Of a DNA stretch of 64,000 nt, positions 21,202 to 33,331 are shown piece by piece (within the stretch, counting starts at the first letter, position 1; each line of letters opens with the position of its first letter). The DNA lies in the NCBI GenBank assembly GCA_958450365.1, contig CAUEEP010000938.1, positions 1,550,001 through 1,614,000 on the forward strand, in the 5' to 3' direction. A model generated the notes under the pieces. It had not been told where the DNA came from. It worked only from the letters and a program-made list of their open reading frames with translations, and searched no databases. The stretch comes from Mesorhabditis belari. Lineage: Eukaryota > Nematoda > Chromadorea > Rhabditida > Rhabditidae. Both the position numbers and the translations under genes were made by a program.

Positions 21202-24200
21202 TTAAAATCCAGTTTGATCAGCGGAGATACATCCATTGCAGCGTTGTACATAAACCTCCTCGTTTTTCATGGGTTCGGTTGTCACTTTCATCTCCGTTGC
21301 AAACACAATGTATACCTAGAAGAAAGACATTAAAAGTTAAAAGCAGAAATTTACATGCGATACTTAAATTGTAAAGTATCTTTGTACTATCAATCGAATC
21401 ACAAATCTCACCTCGCGAAAATTGGGGTCCTTTGAAATTAAATCCTCTCGAGAATGTGTCTTGTACTAAATATTCATTGATCCAAAAGAACAATAAAAAC
21501 ATACATCTGATTCAATTATGGGTTGCAGAGTCACGCCAAGCCATTTTCCCAAATCGAGCACCTTTTCGTGAGGCTTAAAAAGAAAATTCAATGATCGTTA
21601 CGTGATCTAATCCTAGCTTATTGTAATCCAGTTGAATATTTTAATCAACAAAAGAAGGAAATCAAACCGTTGTTTTGTCAATGACCCAACGCGGTTCACC
21701 GGTCACATTGTAGATCGGAAAAATGACTTCAGTCTAAAATTAAAGCAAAATTGACTACAGAAAAACTGCAACTTACATTGATATTCTCGCTGTAAAGTCG
21801 TGTAACGAGCACCGCCGCTGTTCCGGCAACCGTTTGAAAGCCTCCTGACTAAAAGAATCTTTGAAATGTCGGCTTTAGCAGCACTTACAGCAGTTGTGGC
21901 CACAATACATTGCCTAGCACTGAAGAGAAAGATTGGTGACGCGTAGGTGTAGTTGAATTGTTCCTTTATCCTAAACATGGGCAAAGAGGTTTTCACTTCG
22001 AAGTGGTAAATTCACTCCACGTGCATGCACGCAGCTGCCATTCGTCTGAAAATCGCTCCGAACGTGTTCTCAGCTTTTTGCATTGCGCTGACCAGTGTAC
22101 ACATTGATGGTTGAGCGTTCTAAAGGAGAGGTGATTAGAGGCAATAATTTTCAAGCAGTTTGATTAACTTTACGGCAAAACAAAGCAAACTAACAAAGGT
22201 GGGCAGCTCTCGCGTGTCGGATACCCCATAAAAGTGCTTTTGTTCGACAATCTGCAAGAATGGCGCTAAAGTTTTGTCACTAAAAGTCCACCAACCTTTG
22301 CGTCTACCTTTGCCATTTTTGTCATCTCATCCACCGAAGTCGCATCCTTTATTGAGCCGTCTTTGGCACGAATCCAGGCTGATCTAAAAAAACAAGAAAC
22401 ATTTTCACTCCCATCAAAAAGAACCTACTTTTGCGCTTCGGCAAAACACACAGGCACAACGTATCGATAATCAATGTGAGGTCGTGTGACAGTGACGCAT
22501 TCTAAATAAAAGAATGCACTAATTTGTTAAGGGTCGCACCTATTGTGAGTCGTACAATGTACTCAGCGACAAAGGCAAGCGATGGGGCGGGTGGACGAAC
22601 GATTGAAAGCTGCACTTCTTGGAACTGCAACAGACGAATGGTAGCATCTAAACTTGGTGAAATGTTGGAAAACAGAAAAAGAAGCAAACTTGAATTACTC
22701 TCAACGTCGAATTGTTCCTTTTGTTCTTTAGTGAGTACCGTGTCAAGCCAGACGTTTTTTGATGTATCATTGATCTTCACTTGATAGAGTCTAAAGAATT
22801 TTCTAAAAAGTCCTGCAAACAAAACTTACTCTAAAATTTCATCCAGGCGTGTTTTACGTGTCGTCATATTTGTGTGGGTAGCAATTGTGGCTCTAAAAAG
22901 ACATTTTCGCTTCATTGCTTTATGAAAGGGAAAGCTCACCGATGAAATTCACATAAACGGTCCATTTTCACCCACACTGCGCCCTTCTTCCCTTTCGTCT
23001 CTTCCCATTTTGCGCATTGCTCGGTCCTCTAAATATAAAAATGGGGGTTTTATTTATTGTTGAATATCAAAAACTGGCCTGTTCTATGGTCGCAGTGCTG
23101 TAACGGTATGTATCTTCCGGTACAAGACGAGCAGCGGTGCGAAGCTTTTGCATCGCTTCTTCCGCCGAGCTTCCGCTCGAAAAAGCACTAGCGATCACAC
23201 TGTAAGAAAATATATGTTTAATTGCTAAAAAATAAAACTAACTCTGTCTTGATATCATTTTCAACTCCGATTAGAGTGTATCCATTGACTTTTCCCTTCA
23301 GCTCTTCTTTGCCACAATACATCGACAGCTCGGCGGCTCGCGTCACCACCGAAGTTAATTGAGTCCATATGATCGTTCTGTAAATATAATTTATAAACAT
23401 GATAATTTATGAACGTCTAGCAAAAGCAGTATCTAGACCTAACATTCGAAGGTACTAAAAGTCTAAAAGACCGAATATCTTTATAGGCTTTGATCAAAGA
23501 TCAATGCTTAAAAATATAGTTGTATCCATTACCCAATATACTGTTAAATCTCTCACTTCGCCACTTTGTTACACCGGCGGAATGGGCCCATGACACTCAC
23601 TCGGGCAGGCGATTGACGAAACTCAAGCGTCTTCGTTAGCATCGGGTAACTGAAGAGAAAAATATATCTATCTATCCAGCAAAATCTCCAAACTGTTAAA
23701 AAAACTAACGGCATTTTGAAGTCATCCTTTCGCCAAACAACTTTCTCGAGTGATTCCTGATACGCCGATCCATATGCATTTTCGTGGTTTCCTAGAAAAA
23801 AGCAATAATGCTACAAAATAACAAACTTACTGGTTGAATAGATGATAAAGACGGCAGCAGCGATCGACAAGAAAACACCACCCGTTAGCATGTATCTGTA
23901 AAAAAGACATATCATAATCTAAGTCTCGATTTCAAAAATAAACACTATATGCGAGAAGTGGCTGTTTCTGATCTTCCTTTTGCGTTCAATTTTTTGCTGT
24001 TCTTCTGCTTCCTTGCGAGAAGCTGAAAACAAATTGGCATTATTGGCAAAATAATGAAGCTATTAACAATACCGGGTTTGTTAGCTGTGCAAAAACAGCA
24101 AACCAAATTTAGTGCCGATATTTTTAAAGACAAAAACAGTACTTGCCGATGCCGATCCCGTCCTTCCTTTGCTATCTAAAACCAAAACTAATTATAACCA

Positions 24201-25060
24201 AATACAATATGTTTAACTATAATCATTATATAACAAACGTACGTGGATATCCCGTTTTTCCATAAGATCCACTTTTTCCTTTACTCGGATAGTGCTTTCC
24301 GTCGCTTTTCTCTAAAAGATTGCATTTGGTAAATGGATTGATTAGTAAAAACAAACGTGGATATCCACTATTTCGTTGTTTCAATCTGGTTTCATCCTGG
24401 GAGCTCTTTGGGGCTAAAAATAAAACAATGAATGCTATAAAATAACTATTGAGGCACTTCATACTGCAGTACACTTTTTTTGCATAAATTTTTGCGGCAA
24501 AACTCTTTCAAGCCGTATATAGGCTTAAGAGAGTATTGACATTATATTTAAAATGTAAAATATAGAGCATGAATAGGTATTATATTTAAAATTTCGTATC
24601 TATTCATGCCCTAGAACTATTTCTTTACATCTTGGACCAATGGTAATGATTCACAAGCAATCAAAACTTCTCGGACTAACATAAAACTTATTTTGAAAGG
24701 CTTGGAAACGTTTCAGCGTATCTAATTGTCACAAAAGTTTACACAACTCAAAAGTTACACAAATTGTCTTTCATAAAGTATTCCCAACTACTATAACACT
24801 GAATCCAAAAAAACACTTACTTGGATATCCCTTTGGATTCCTTTGGCCCGATTTCTCACCGCTTTCTTCATTCGCTTTCACTAAAGAAAATGCCATCAAA
24901 TGCAATCAATCTAGAGCTAAGGGAGTTTTAAGAAAAAAATGAATGAATTCTTTGCCTAACTTACTCAATCAGTAGATCTCAAGCTCTAATTCAAAATTCT
25001 CAAGAGAAAATCTTTTATAACATAAAAATAAAGGATCAACTGAAACTCACCGCGTTGCAT
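21202..25060 (-). CDS. Single-pass type II membrane protein, family not recognised
   Basis: About 25 small exons read leftwards from ATG at 25060 to the stop at 21202, all but one with GT-AG splice sites in phase; roughly 600 aa. The N-terminal cytosolic part is hydrophilic (MQR then KANEESGEK), with three successive exons each ending in Gly-Tyr-Pro, then a Lys/Arg/Glu-rich stretch (KEAEEQQKIERKRK) just before one hydrophobic segment (YMLTGGVFLSIAAAVFIIYS). The large C-terminal ectodomain is well conserved-looking, with scattered Cys (FRRCNK, SMYCGK, LCEFH, RQCIVATT, RCNGCIS) but no domain I can name. Basic residues before the membrane segment support N-in orientation. The junction near 23,040-23,090 has no good GT donor; CAG|GCCAGT is the best fit. 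Function unknown. Confidence 0.8.
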
Positions 25061-25349
25061 GATGATCGGAGAATGAAATGTGAGAAATCAATTTTTATTT
25101 CGCGACGTAAAAATTGAAAATTTACAAATATTCGTGCTAATTTTGTATTCATACACAAATTTACTTTGGGCACTTCTTCAATTTTTATATTTTAAGCTTT
25201 CAATGCAACTTTCCACATAAAAACAGTAAGCCTAGCAGTAGGCTTTAGGCCTTAAGCACTAGGCCTTAAGCCTAAGCTTAAGCCAGTTTATTGAATCACG
25301 GGTAAACAAATGATATTTACTGCTTTAGAGTGGTTCCTGATCTTTGAAA

Positions 25350-25550
25350 ATGACACTAGAACAACTACAAAATGACCTTTTGGGGAAGAAGGAGTCAACG
25401 AAACCGGAAACGCCCAAAAATTTGCCATTTCCTTTTCCTGTATGGACGGGGAGAACGCTTTTCGCTGACGAGTCATTGCTTACACTAATTTTTTTGTTGC
25501 TGATAAGCTTGCAGAGAGGAGTCAGTGAAGAAAATGATTTGAAAGTTTAG
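25350..25550 (+). CDS. Possible 66-aa membrane microprotein
   Basis: Intronless ORF from ATG: a polar N-terminus rich in Lys/Glu/Pro (MTLEQLQNDLLGKKESTKPE), then a hydrophobic stretch LLTLIFLLLISL, then a charged tail. It sits about 290 bp upstream of the divergent membrane-protein gene. Composition is better than chance ORFs here, but there is no family match, no splice evidence, and it could be spurious. Confidence 0.25.
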   Translation: MTLEQLQNDLLGKKESTKPETPKNLPFPFPVWTGRTLFADESLLTLIFLLLISLQRGVSEENDLKV

Positions 25551-26908
25551 TTTTTTTGGTGATAGATTGACAATGCACAAAGATTCAAGGAAATTGATTT
25601 GGTTTTCAATTTGCGGATTGTTTTTTTTTGCTTATTTGTTGATTGTTGATTGTTTTTGTTTTGAAACCAAGCTTGGCTTACTGACTAAAGTAAACTTCTA
25701 AGACTACAATTGGTTATGGATAAGTTTATTTCCAATTGAATGTCAGATTTGAGGCACTTGGTCTCCAAGGACGAATACGTTCCAATATTGCATACATTTT
25801 CTTCATAAACAAGTCTACAGCTACATTCTGCACGCAATATTTGATGTTTTCTCTTGCTATCTCCATCCCATTTTACCCTGTTTTTCCATTACTTGCCAAA
25901 AATTTTGTTGTTTTTTTGCGTCTGATCGCTTTCCGCTCGAAAGCATCACGCCAAAAAGGAGAAAAATCTGGGCATGACAATATTTTTCGGGAATCCGGCC
26001 ATTTAATCCATTTGCTTCTCCTTATTTGTTTGATTGGTGGGGCGATCACAAATTGAGAGTGATGTGCCCACGAAAACATTGCACTTTTCATTTTCATTTT
26101 CATCCATTTTCCATTTTCATCCATTTTCCATTTTCCATTTGGCCATTTTCCTCTTCCAAGCCCTTGAGGGAGTAATTTCTTCAAAAAACTCTAAAACCTT
26201 TACCCCCAGTGTACTTCTCAGTGTCGTGGGTAAATATTGTCCGCTCGACGTTCTTCTTGGGGGTTCTTTAGCAGAATGTGTGCACGCGCCGGCTCCCGGT
26301 TCTCTCTTCTACGAAACAGGCGAAGAGAGGGATGGACTGGTCCTCTAGATGGACACACACTTCTCCATCTTCCTGTTGATGAAAATCCCATCACACCCTA
26401 GTGAGTTCTTCAGTTCTCGCAGGATCCACCCCACTTCCGCTATCCACTTTGGTTATCATAGTTTTCTCAGATAACTTATAGAGTTGACCACTGGCTAATA
26501 TTCTGTCTCAACTACTTAGTTTCTCATACTGTCTGTCTACAAAAAGCTAACTCTGTCTTGCGATAACTAACACGTGAATGGCCCCAACTCGAAGTTCAAA
26601 ATCAACTCGGGATCAAGATAAACTTTGAAATGATAATCCCAATCTGCACTTGGCGACTTTTTTTCTGGGTTGGCGCTTTAAAACGTGGTAAAACTAGTTT
26701 GAAAGGTATAAAAGAAAGCGCGCAATTTCATTCTTTCATCCTTTTTCTTCATTTCATTATTTTTGCGTACTTCTGCACTCAACCTTCCTCACACTACCCA
26801 TTCTGTTTTCCAGTAATTATTCTAAAAAAAACTGTTTTTTCAACTGAACTGAATCAGCAACCTCTAGGTATGTAAGGAAAGATGTATTTGTATGAAAGAT
26901 GAACCGTA

Positions 26909-27015
26909 TTTGGAACCGTATTAGATCAAAATGGGAAGCGTATTGGAACCGTATTGGAACCGTATTAGATCAAAATAGTGTTGGAACCGTATTGGAACCG
27001 TATTAGATCAAAAAA
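26909..27015. repeat. GGAACCGTATT / TTAGATCAAAA composite repeat
   Basis: About six 11-bp GGAACCGTATT words interleaved with ATTAGATCAAAA, in the divergent spacer. Confidence 0.85.
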
Positions 27016-27085
27016 ATCATTTTTCTAAGCGCTGGTTAATGTTAAAAGTATGTGTTATATCTCAAAAAATCACCCATCCTCTCTA

Positions 27086-27483
27086 CTTTAATTTGACACC
27101 CAAGCGCGCAGAAACAAACATACTCGTGCTGAGATATGAGCGTTTGTTTGAGTGTAAACTTAGACTACGCGATGCTCCTATAGAGGGTGCTTCTATTAGA
27201 GCTTTTACGGTAATTTTTAAGATCCATATTTAAGATAATCCATCTGTACGTATCCAATTTGAATATCAGACTTAAAGGAAAATTTGATCATTCACAATTG
27301 AGTGACCTTCCTTATTATCAAGTGACATAAGCTTTACCGTGGTAAGTGACATAATTACCTTAAAAGCCCTAATAGAAGCACCCTCTATAGGAGCATCGCG
27401 TAGTCTAAGTTTACACTAAAAAAAAACGCTCATATCTCAGCACCAGTACATTTGTTTCTGCGTGCTTGGGTGTCAAATTAAAG
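27086..27483. mobile_element. Foldback element
   Basis: Arms of about 125 bp (CTTTAATTTGACACCCAAGC at the left end, its near complement at the right) pair over most of their length, including a TCCTATAGAGGGTGCTTCTA block. The spacer is about 145 bp. No ORF. Confidence 0.88.
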
Positions 27484-27599
27484 TGTTACTGTGTAGCTTT
27501 ATTGTGTAGCTTTAGTGTGTAGCTTTAGTGTGTAGCTTTACTGTGTAGCTTTAGTGGGTAGCTTTAGTGGGTAGCTTTAGTGTGTAGCTTTATTGTGTT
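27484..27599. repeat. 13-bp minisatellite TGTGTAGCTTTAG
   Basis: About eight copies directly abutting the right arm of the preceding foldback element. Confidence 0.9.
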
Positions 27600-27842
27600 A
27601 TAGAAGCTTTACTCTGCACCCAGATTCATTCGTAGAATTACTTTCTTTAATGAATCTATACCTATGCGAGCTGTTTATTGCAATATTCCAACAAATCTCT
27701 CTAAATACTAGGCGTTGAAATGTTTGCCCTTGATGGTCACACGGCACATTCCCATTTCACCCGTTGAGCACACATTTGGCCAAAACCCCCCAATGAGATC
27801 TCAGAAAAAAAAAACTATATTGGCTTTTGCTAATAATTTACT

Positions 27843-27908
27843 GAAACATTTAATTTCAATTCAATTTCAATTCAATTTCAATTTAATTTAATTTCAATTT
27901 CAATTTTA
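27843..27908. repeat. TTTCAATTCAA short repeat
   Basis: AATTTCAATTC words in tandem, about 65 bp. Confidence 0.8.
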
Positions 27909-28992
27909 GAGCCCCATTTTAGCCTAGAATATTGATGATGATATTCTAATATTCTTAAGAACCGTGGGATTCATAGAATTTCCCTTTCTAATCGAAATTC
28001 GTCATATTTTCAAAAAAAAAAATCCGAGAATTTACTTGAATTCTCGTTTTCTAAATTCTTTTCTTGTTTTGCAAAGATTTTTTGGATCTTATCATTGTTT
28101 TGGAGTCTTTCCGAGAGGAATTCGACTAAAATTCATGCCTGAAATACCAAAATTTAGGCTAAAAATTGACCATCAAATCGACCATCAATAGAAAGCAAAA
28201 TATTTGACATTTGCTTTATTTGGTGTATTCGTTTTGAAAAAAATCGTTATTTTTCTTTCCTTGAGATGCAAGAAAAGCTAAAGCTTAGCTTTTCTGGGCG
28301 AGTACAATTTCTTCTTTTGTCTAGGGGTACTGGCTTGAGCACTGTCTAGGGGTACTGGCTACTGGCAAGTACCGAGGGTCAGTCAGGCTTGGGCCTAACT
28401 TCTGATCTGGCTTACAGGGCTTACCTTGAAACACCATTGGGTTATCTAAAGAAGTAAAACCAACCAAAAGCCAAAAATCCTGGCTTAGCTTCCAGTCTAG
28501 TCTAAGCCTGGTTTAACAAAATTTAGTGAAATTTTGCTAAACAGCCAATAGGAACAGCCAATATCTTGCAAAAGTTGCTGAATCGTTTTGGCTAAAACTG
28601 CGTTGTCTTTTTATTAAACCCTAAACAGATTTAGGTTCAAAAATACTCAAAACTTCTAACAAAAGTGGTAGGGTAAAATTATAAGTCTGAAGCTAAAAAT
28701 TGAACTTTGTTAAAAGCTAAATTGGGGTTTTGGTGAAAACGGGTCCTAGCCAAGCATGCAAATCCTAGAGCAGATAAATATTCCACCGGGGTGTTTACTA
28801 GAAATCTGGGAGAAAGGAGAAGAGCACTCTTTCTTTCCTCTTGTGTCTGGAAGTGGAGATCTTGAATTTTAGAAAATCCTAAACTTTCCTTTCCTCTCTT
28901 CTGGAAGCTGTTTTTATTTTCTTTGACTGATGAATGTATTTACCGATCTGAAATCTGTTTTCATCTTCTGGGAGCCGATGTGAGAGGGTTTC

Positions 28993-29165
28993 TTGTTGTT
29001 GTTGTTGTTTTGTTGATTTGTTGTTGTTGTTTTGTTGATTTGTTGTGTTGAGTACTTGATTTGTTGTGTTGAGTACTTGATTTGTTGTGTTGAGTACTTG
29101 ATTTGTTGTGTTGAGTACTTGATTTGTTGTACTTAGATTGAGTACTTAGATTCGTTGAGTACTTG
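28993..29165. repeat. 23-bp GTTGAGTACTTGATTTGTTGT-type array
   Basis: Begins as TTG triplets and becomes a unit built of TTGTTGTGTTGAGTACTTGA, about five copies. Confidence 0.9.
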
Positions 29166-29929
29166 ACGTGGTTTTACTTTTAATTTCTTGTGTCTTTTGC
29201 TTTCTTGCTTATGACATCTTGCGATTTGAAATTCTGTAAGTCTCATCGAAAATGTCAATACTAGAAATATCATTTATTTCATTTCACCATTTAACTGAAT
29301 ATCCCAAAAATTGGCTTAACTTTGAACGAATTCGGAAAGAATTTGAGGATTTTGAGAGGAAAAGAATGGGATTTTCGTTTTCGGCATTTCATCCAATGAT
29401 CCAAAGCTCGAGATCTGATTCCAGGCATTTTGGGGAATTGTTTTTCATTCTTGGAAAGCTTAGAATCTAATCTAAAGAAGCCTAGAGTTCTTTTTAAACT
29501 TACTTCAAGTTTAAAAATATCTGTAAGATCCCGATAAGCAAATTTCAAAAAAAGCAAAAATTTTATTTGTTCTCTAGCACTCGTAAAATTTTATAGAGTG
29601 ATAGAGAAAAATTCAGAGAATCTGAGTCATTTAAAGCTTATCAAAAATTGGGTAACCAATTCTTTCAAAACTAAATAACTTTTCCTTGAATTCAGGTTTT
29701 TGGCTATCCAAAAAGTTATTTTTCTTAGAATCTAGCTAAAAGTTTTCTAAAAGACACTTATTTCAAAAACTATCGTAATAAAATGACTAGTTTTCATCTA
29801 ATCAGCTCAATTTTTGTATCATTCGATGAGGAATCGAACTGCCAAATCCAATAAATCAACCCAATCAAATTCAAATCCAATTTCACTCAAGAACTCAGCC
29901 AAAATCTCAAATTTGAATCCCAAAATTTG

Positions 29930-30352
29930 GCTGACTAAATGGAAATTGGATTTGGATTTGATGGATTGATTGGTTGGATTGGATTGGTTGGATTGATTGG
30001 CTGGATTGATTGATTGGATTGATTGATTGGATTGATTGATTGGATTGATTGGTTGGATTGGATTGGTTGGATTGATTGGTTGGATTGATTGATTGGATTG
30101 ATTGATTGGATTGATGATTGGATTGATGGTTGGATTGGATTGGTTGGATTGATTGGTTGGATTGATTGGCTGGATTGGATTGGTTGGATTGATTGGTTGG
30201 ATTGATTGGTTGGATTGATTGGTTGGATTGATTGATTGGATTGATTGGCTGGATTGATTTGCTGGATTGATTGGTTGGATTGATTGGTTGGATTGGATTA
30301 GTTGGATTGATTGGTTGGATTGATTAATTGGTCGGATTGGTTGGATTTGCCA
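29930..30352. repeat. GGATTGATTGGTT minisatellite
   Basis: About 420 bp of GGATTGATTGGTT with GGATTGATTGATT and GGATTGGTT variants. It is immediately preceded by TTTGGATTTGATGGATTG, from which it could have grown. Confidence 0.95.
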
Positions 30353-30833
30353 TTTTGATTACAATAGTTTTTAAATGTCTTTTAGAAAACGTACTCTAAT
30401 CTTTATCCTCTCTATTTGTTCATTGATATCATTTTTGAAGCTTCGATTTCACTTTCATGAGAAAATTCCCATCCATTCAAAATCATTGCCCTTTTCGGTG
30501 ACTATTTCGCTAACTTTTCTCACATACATTTGAAAAAAAATTATCTCAGAAAAGTCTATAAAATCTCTTTTGATTTCCATTTAAATCCAAATTCTTTTCC
30601 TTTCTATTCTTATCTCAGATTACATAAGCTGAGTGTAAGAAAGCTCGTTTTGACTGAAAAATTGTTGGATTAGATTAAAATTCGATTAAAATTTGACATT
30701 TAAACTGTTATCCAAATCTTTCTTATTATTTTTATATCAAAAGATCAATAATTTAATTGTTCAATTATTCAATTATTTAATTATTCAATTGTTCAACTAT
30801 AAAAATAATTTTCTAGCAAAACATTCTCGAGCA

Positions 30834-31539
30834 ATGGTTCAATATCGGCCACTCGACGAGGCGAAACTTTCAACAGCCACTCTGGAGGTGCCGGTGATGA
30901 TCGAAATTGAAAGTAAGTTGAAAAAAATGCAGAAAACTGTAAATATCTTAGGCTTATAGCTATACTGTGACTAGTAAGAATAGCTAAAATCAGCTAAACT
31001 AACTAAACTACCTAACTAAACTAACTAACTAAACTAAGTAAACTAAACTAAACAAACTAACTAAACTACCTAACTAAACTAACTAACTAAACTAACTAAC
31101 TAAACTATCTAACTAAACTAAAGAACTAAACTAACTAAATTAAACTAAGCTAACTAAACTAACTACCGAAACTAACTAATTAAACTAACACTCAAACGTG
31201 TTAGTTGGCTCAACTCAAGCTGTAGCGCAATCTAAACGAAATCTCTTCTTCTAGGAAAATGCTCTCATGTGAAATGTGATGGAACTTGTGAGGGAGCGTC
31301 ACGTGGAGTCTTTTCGAAACGATGTAAAGCCATTGAAGTGAGTCAAATCTTTTAGCAATCACAACAAAGCCATTTTTCTCTTTCTTTCAATAAATTTAGC
31401 TGTACTAACAATTCTAAAATCACAAATCCATTTCCAGACACTTTGTGCCTTCTATTTGGTGTTGAGTATCCTGTTCTGGCTTGGCTCCGTCTTCTACTAT
31501 TTATATCTTCAAATAACCGTCGTCATCGACAACAAATAG
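30834..31539 (+). CDS. Small 87-aa membrane protein, family not recognised
   Basis: Three exons: 30834-30912, 31255-31337, 31438-31539, with phase 1 and phase 0 GT-AG introns. A probable trans-splice acceptor TTTTCTAG ends 18 bp before the ATG. The N-terminal half is polar (MVQYRPLDEAKLST). A short middle part carries four Cys in CSHVKCDGTC...RCKAIE, then comes a C-terminal hydrophobic segment (FYLVLSILFWLGSVFYYLYL) and a 12-residue tail. The Cys cluster could bind metal or be lipidated; this is inference. Tail-anchored or single-pass membrane protein. An AACTAAACT array fills intron 1. Confidence 0.75.
30996..31192. repeat. AACTAAACT short tandem repeat in intron
   Basis: Nearly 200 bp of AACTAACTAAACT words in the first intron of the 87-aa protein gene. 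Confidence 0.93.
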
Positions 31540-33168
31540 ATTTGTGCTACTTTATTCTTTTCAAAGAAAAAAAAACGAGGTCTCATCTGAATAAACGGGT
31601 TTATCATTACAAATTTGGCTTATACAAGAGCTGAAAACGTAAAAAGGTAATTTTGCCATGTTGAAGTTTATTTTTTTTCACGTTTTTCAATATCTTTATG
31701 CACATCGTGAGGGTGATCGTCGTAAAATTGTAAAAACGAAACGAAACACAAAGAGCACGAGGCACAAATTGAAACCAAAAACATAAAGGATTTAAGGAAA
31801 AAGAAAAAAAAAGAAAAAAAAGTTTTCGTTGAAATCCCTCTTGACTAGAAAATGATATGGGAAAACCGGGGGAATGGAATTCGAAAATTTCGAGCGTAAA
31901 GCTTATTTTATGATTTCAAAATGAAAAAGCTCAACAATAAAAGAGAAAAAATGAGATTTGCATACAAGAAAATCGAATAATATTTGCAAAAACTTTGTAG
32001 ATTTGAAAAGATTCTAGAAGAATCTCTCGTTTCGGTCAAAAGAAAACAAAAAAAAATAAAGAGCTGGGGTGAGCAAACGCGGGGATCGCTAGGGTTAGGA
32101 ATATTCTAGAAGTATTATGGATATTTTATTAGAGATATTTGAATATACGATCTCCTAATAGTAGTGCGCACTACATTTTGAACCCCCCTGGACCGCAAAC
32201 ATTAGAGAGGCACACAAAAGGTATCATTACCAAAGAAGACGAAAAGATGTTCCAAAAATTCTGCAACTCTTTCACGTACTCCTTTGGCCCTTTCGACAAC
32301 AGTTGTGGGCCGGCGGTTGACAATTTGTGTCTTGACAAACAACAAAAGATGTTTTGCCCTTCACAATAATTTTAGATTTTTGCCACTTTTCATGTGAAGA
32401 ATAGAAATGAAAAAAGCCCACTTTTGATTGCGAATAGCTTAGAAGTCACATAAACAAAGCAAAGGTAGGAAAAGAAGCACGAAATCAAATTTCTGGGTGC
32501 ACTACTATTTTTCCCCCTCTCGGACGCAAATATTAGGGGACTACTATTGAGTGACTATTATTAGGGAATACGGTAATTTACATATTGGCTTATTTTATTA
32601 TTTTACATATCTTATTTAATGGCTTTATCTCGAAAATAAAAAGATTAAGTGGCTTTTTTGTGGATCAATGGTTGAATGGCGTCGATGTCGGCGGTGGAGT
32701 CAGTTCGATCAACGGTAGCAAAGTGCTGAATGATTCAATTTGTATAGAAAACTGTATTGAAATCAAAAAGCCTATAGTTTACATAAATTTAACCCTTTCT
32801 ATGACCAATTTAGTAAGTTATAGCTCATTAGTTATAGCCTATTGGCCGGATTTAACCGTTTTCCCTCATAACTTTGCATGGGTAATAGATTTTGAGTTAA
32901 TTTTGGTATCATTTGACGCGCAATTTTATTCTGCATCGAATCGTAATCAAAATAGTCAAAATTAAAAAGGTTGGTGCTGAGAAAAACGTTAAATTGCCAT
33001 GGGTAAAAAACGGCCGACAGATTTTTCGTTACAAATCTACTTCCGACCCTTTGAACTTTTCCGCATCGCTTTCTTAAAATACAAAAGTTTCAAAATGTTT
33101 CTAGTGCTTAAAGATAAGCATATTTTCTCGGATGCTATCTATCGTTAAAACCGACAGATGTTACAAGT
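31540..33168. other. Convergent spacer with diverged repeats
   Basis: A-rich 3' flank to about 32,100, then two imperfect direct copies of a module (GTGC.CACTAC ... CCCCC.T..GGAC.GCAAA) at about 32,165 and 32,499. ORFs at 32,139-32,369 (no ATG; Cys-containing) and 32,585-32,965 have no supporting splice context. No gene established. Confidence 0.5.
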
Positions 33169-33331
33169 CTACCACAGAAATCTTCTACAGCCACAAACCT
33201 CATGTCTATCCTTTTCATCAGCCGGTGTATGCACATTGCTCACCCTTCTTTGCCCGCCATTCACTTCAGTGATGATAGATTGACAACTGTCGGCGATTTT
33301 TGTGCACTAAACATTTGAAATTTTGCAAGTT

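Larger units (their letters stand above)
25061..30833. other. 5.8-kb intergenic region between divergent genes
   Basis: Divergent spacer: the left gene is on minus, the right one on plus. It contains minisatellites and a foldback element listed separately and one small ORF. GC-richer DNA at 26,190-26,480 (ATGTGTGCACGCGCCGGCTC-like) may be regulatory, but I see no coding exon there. No RNA gene recognised. Confidence 0.6.

Noticed and set aside
32585..32965. 126-aa plus-strand ORF
   Set aside because: Random-looking composition, no splice context, in a repeat-like spacer.
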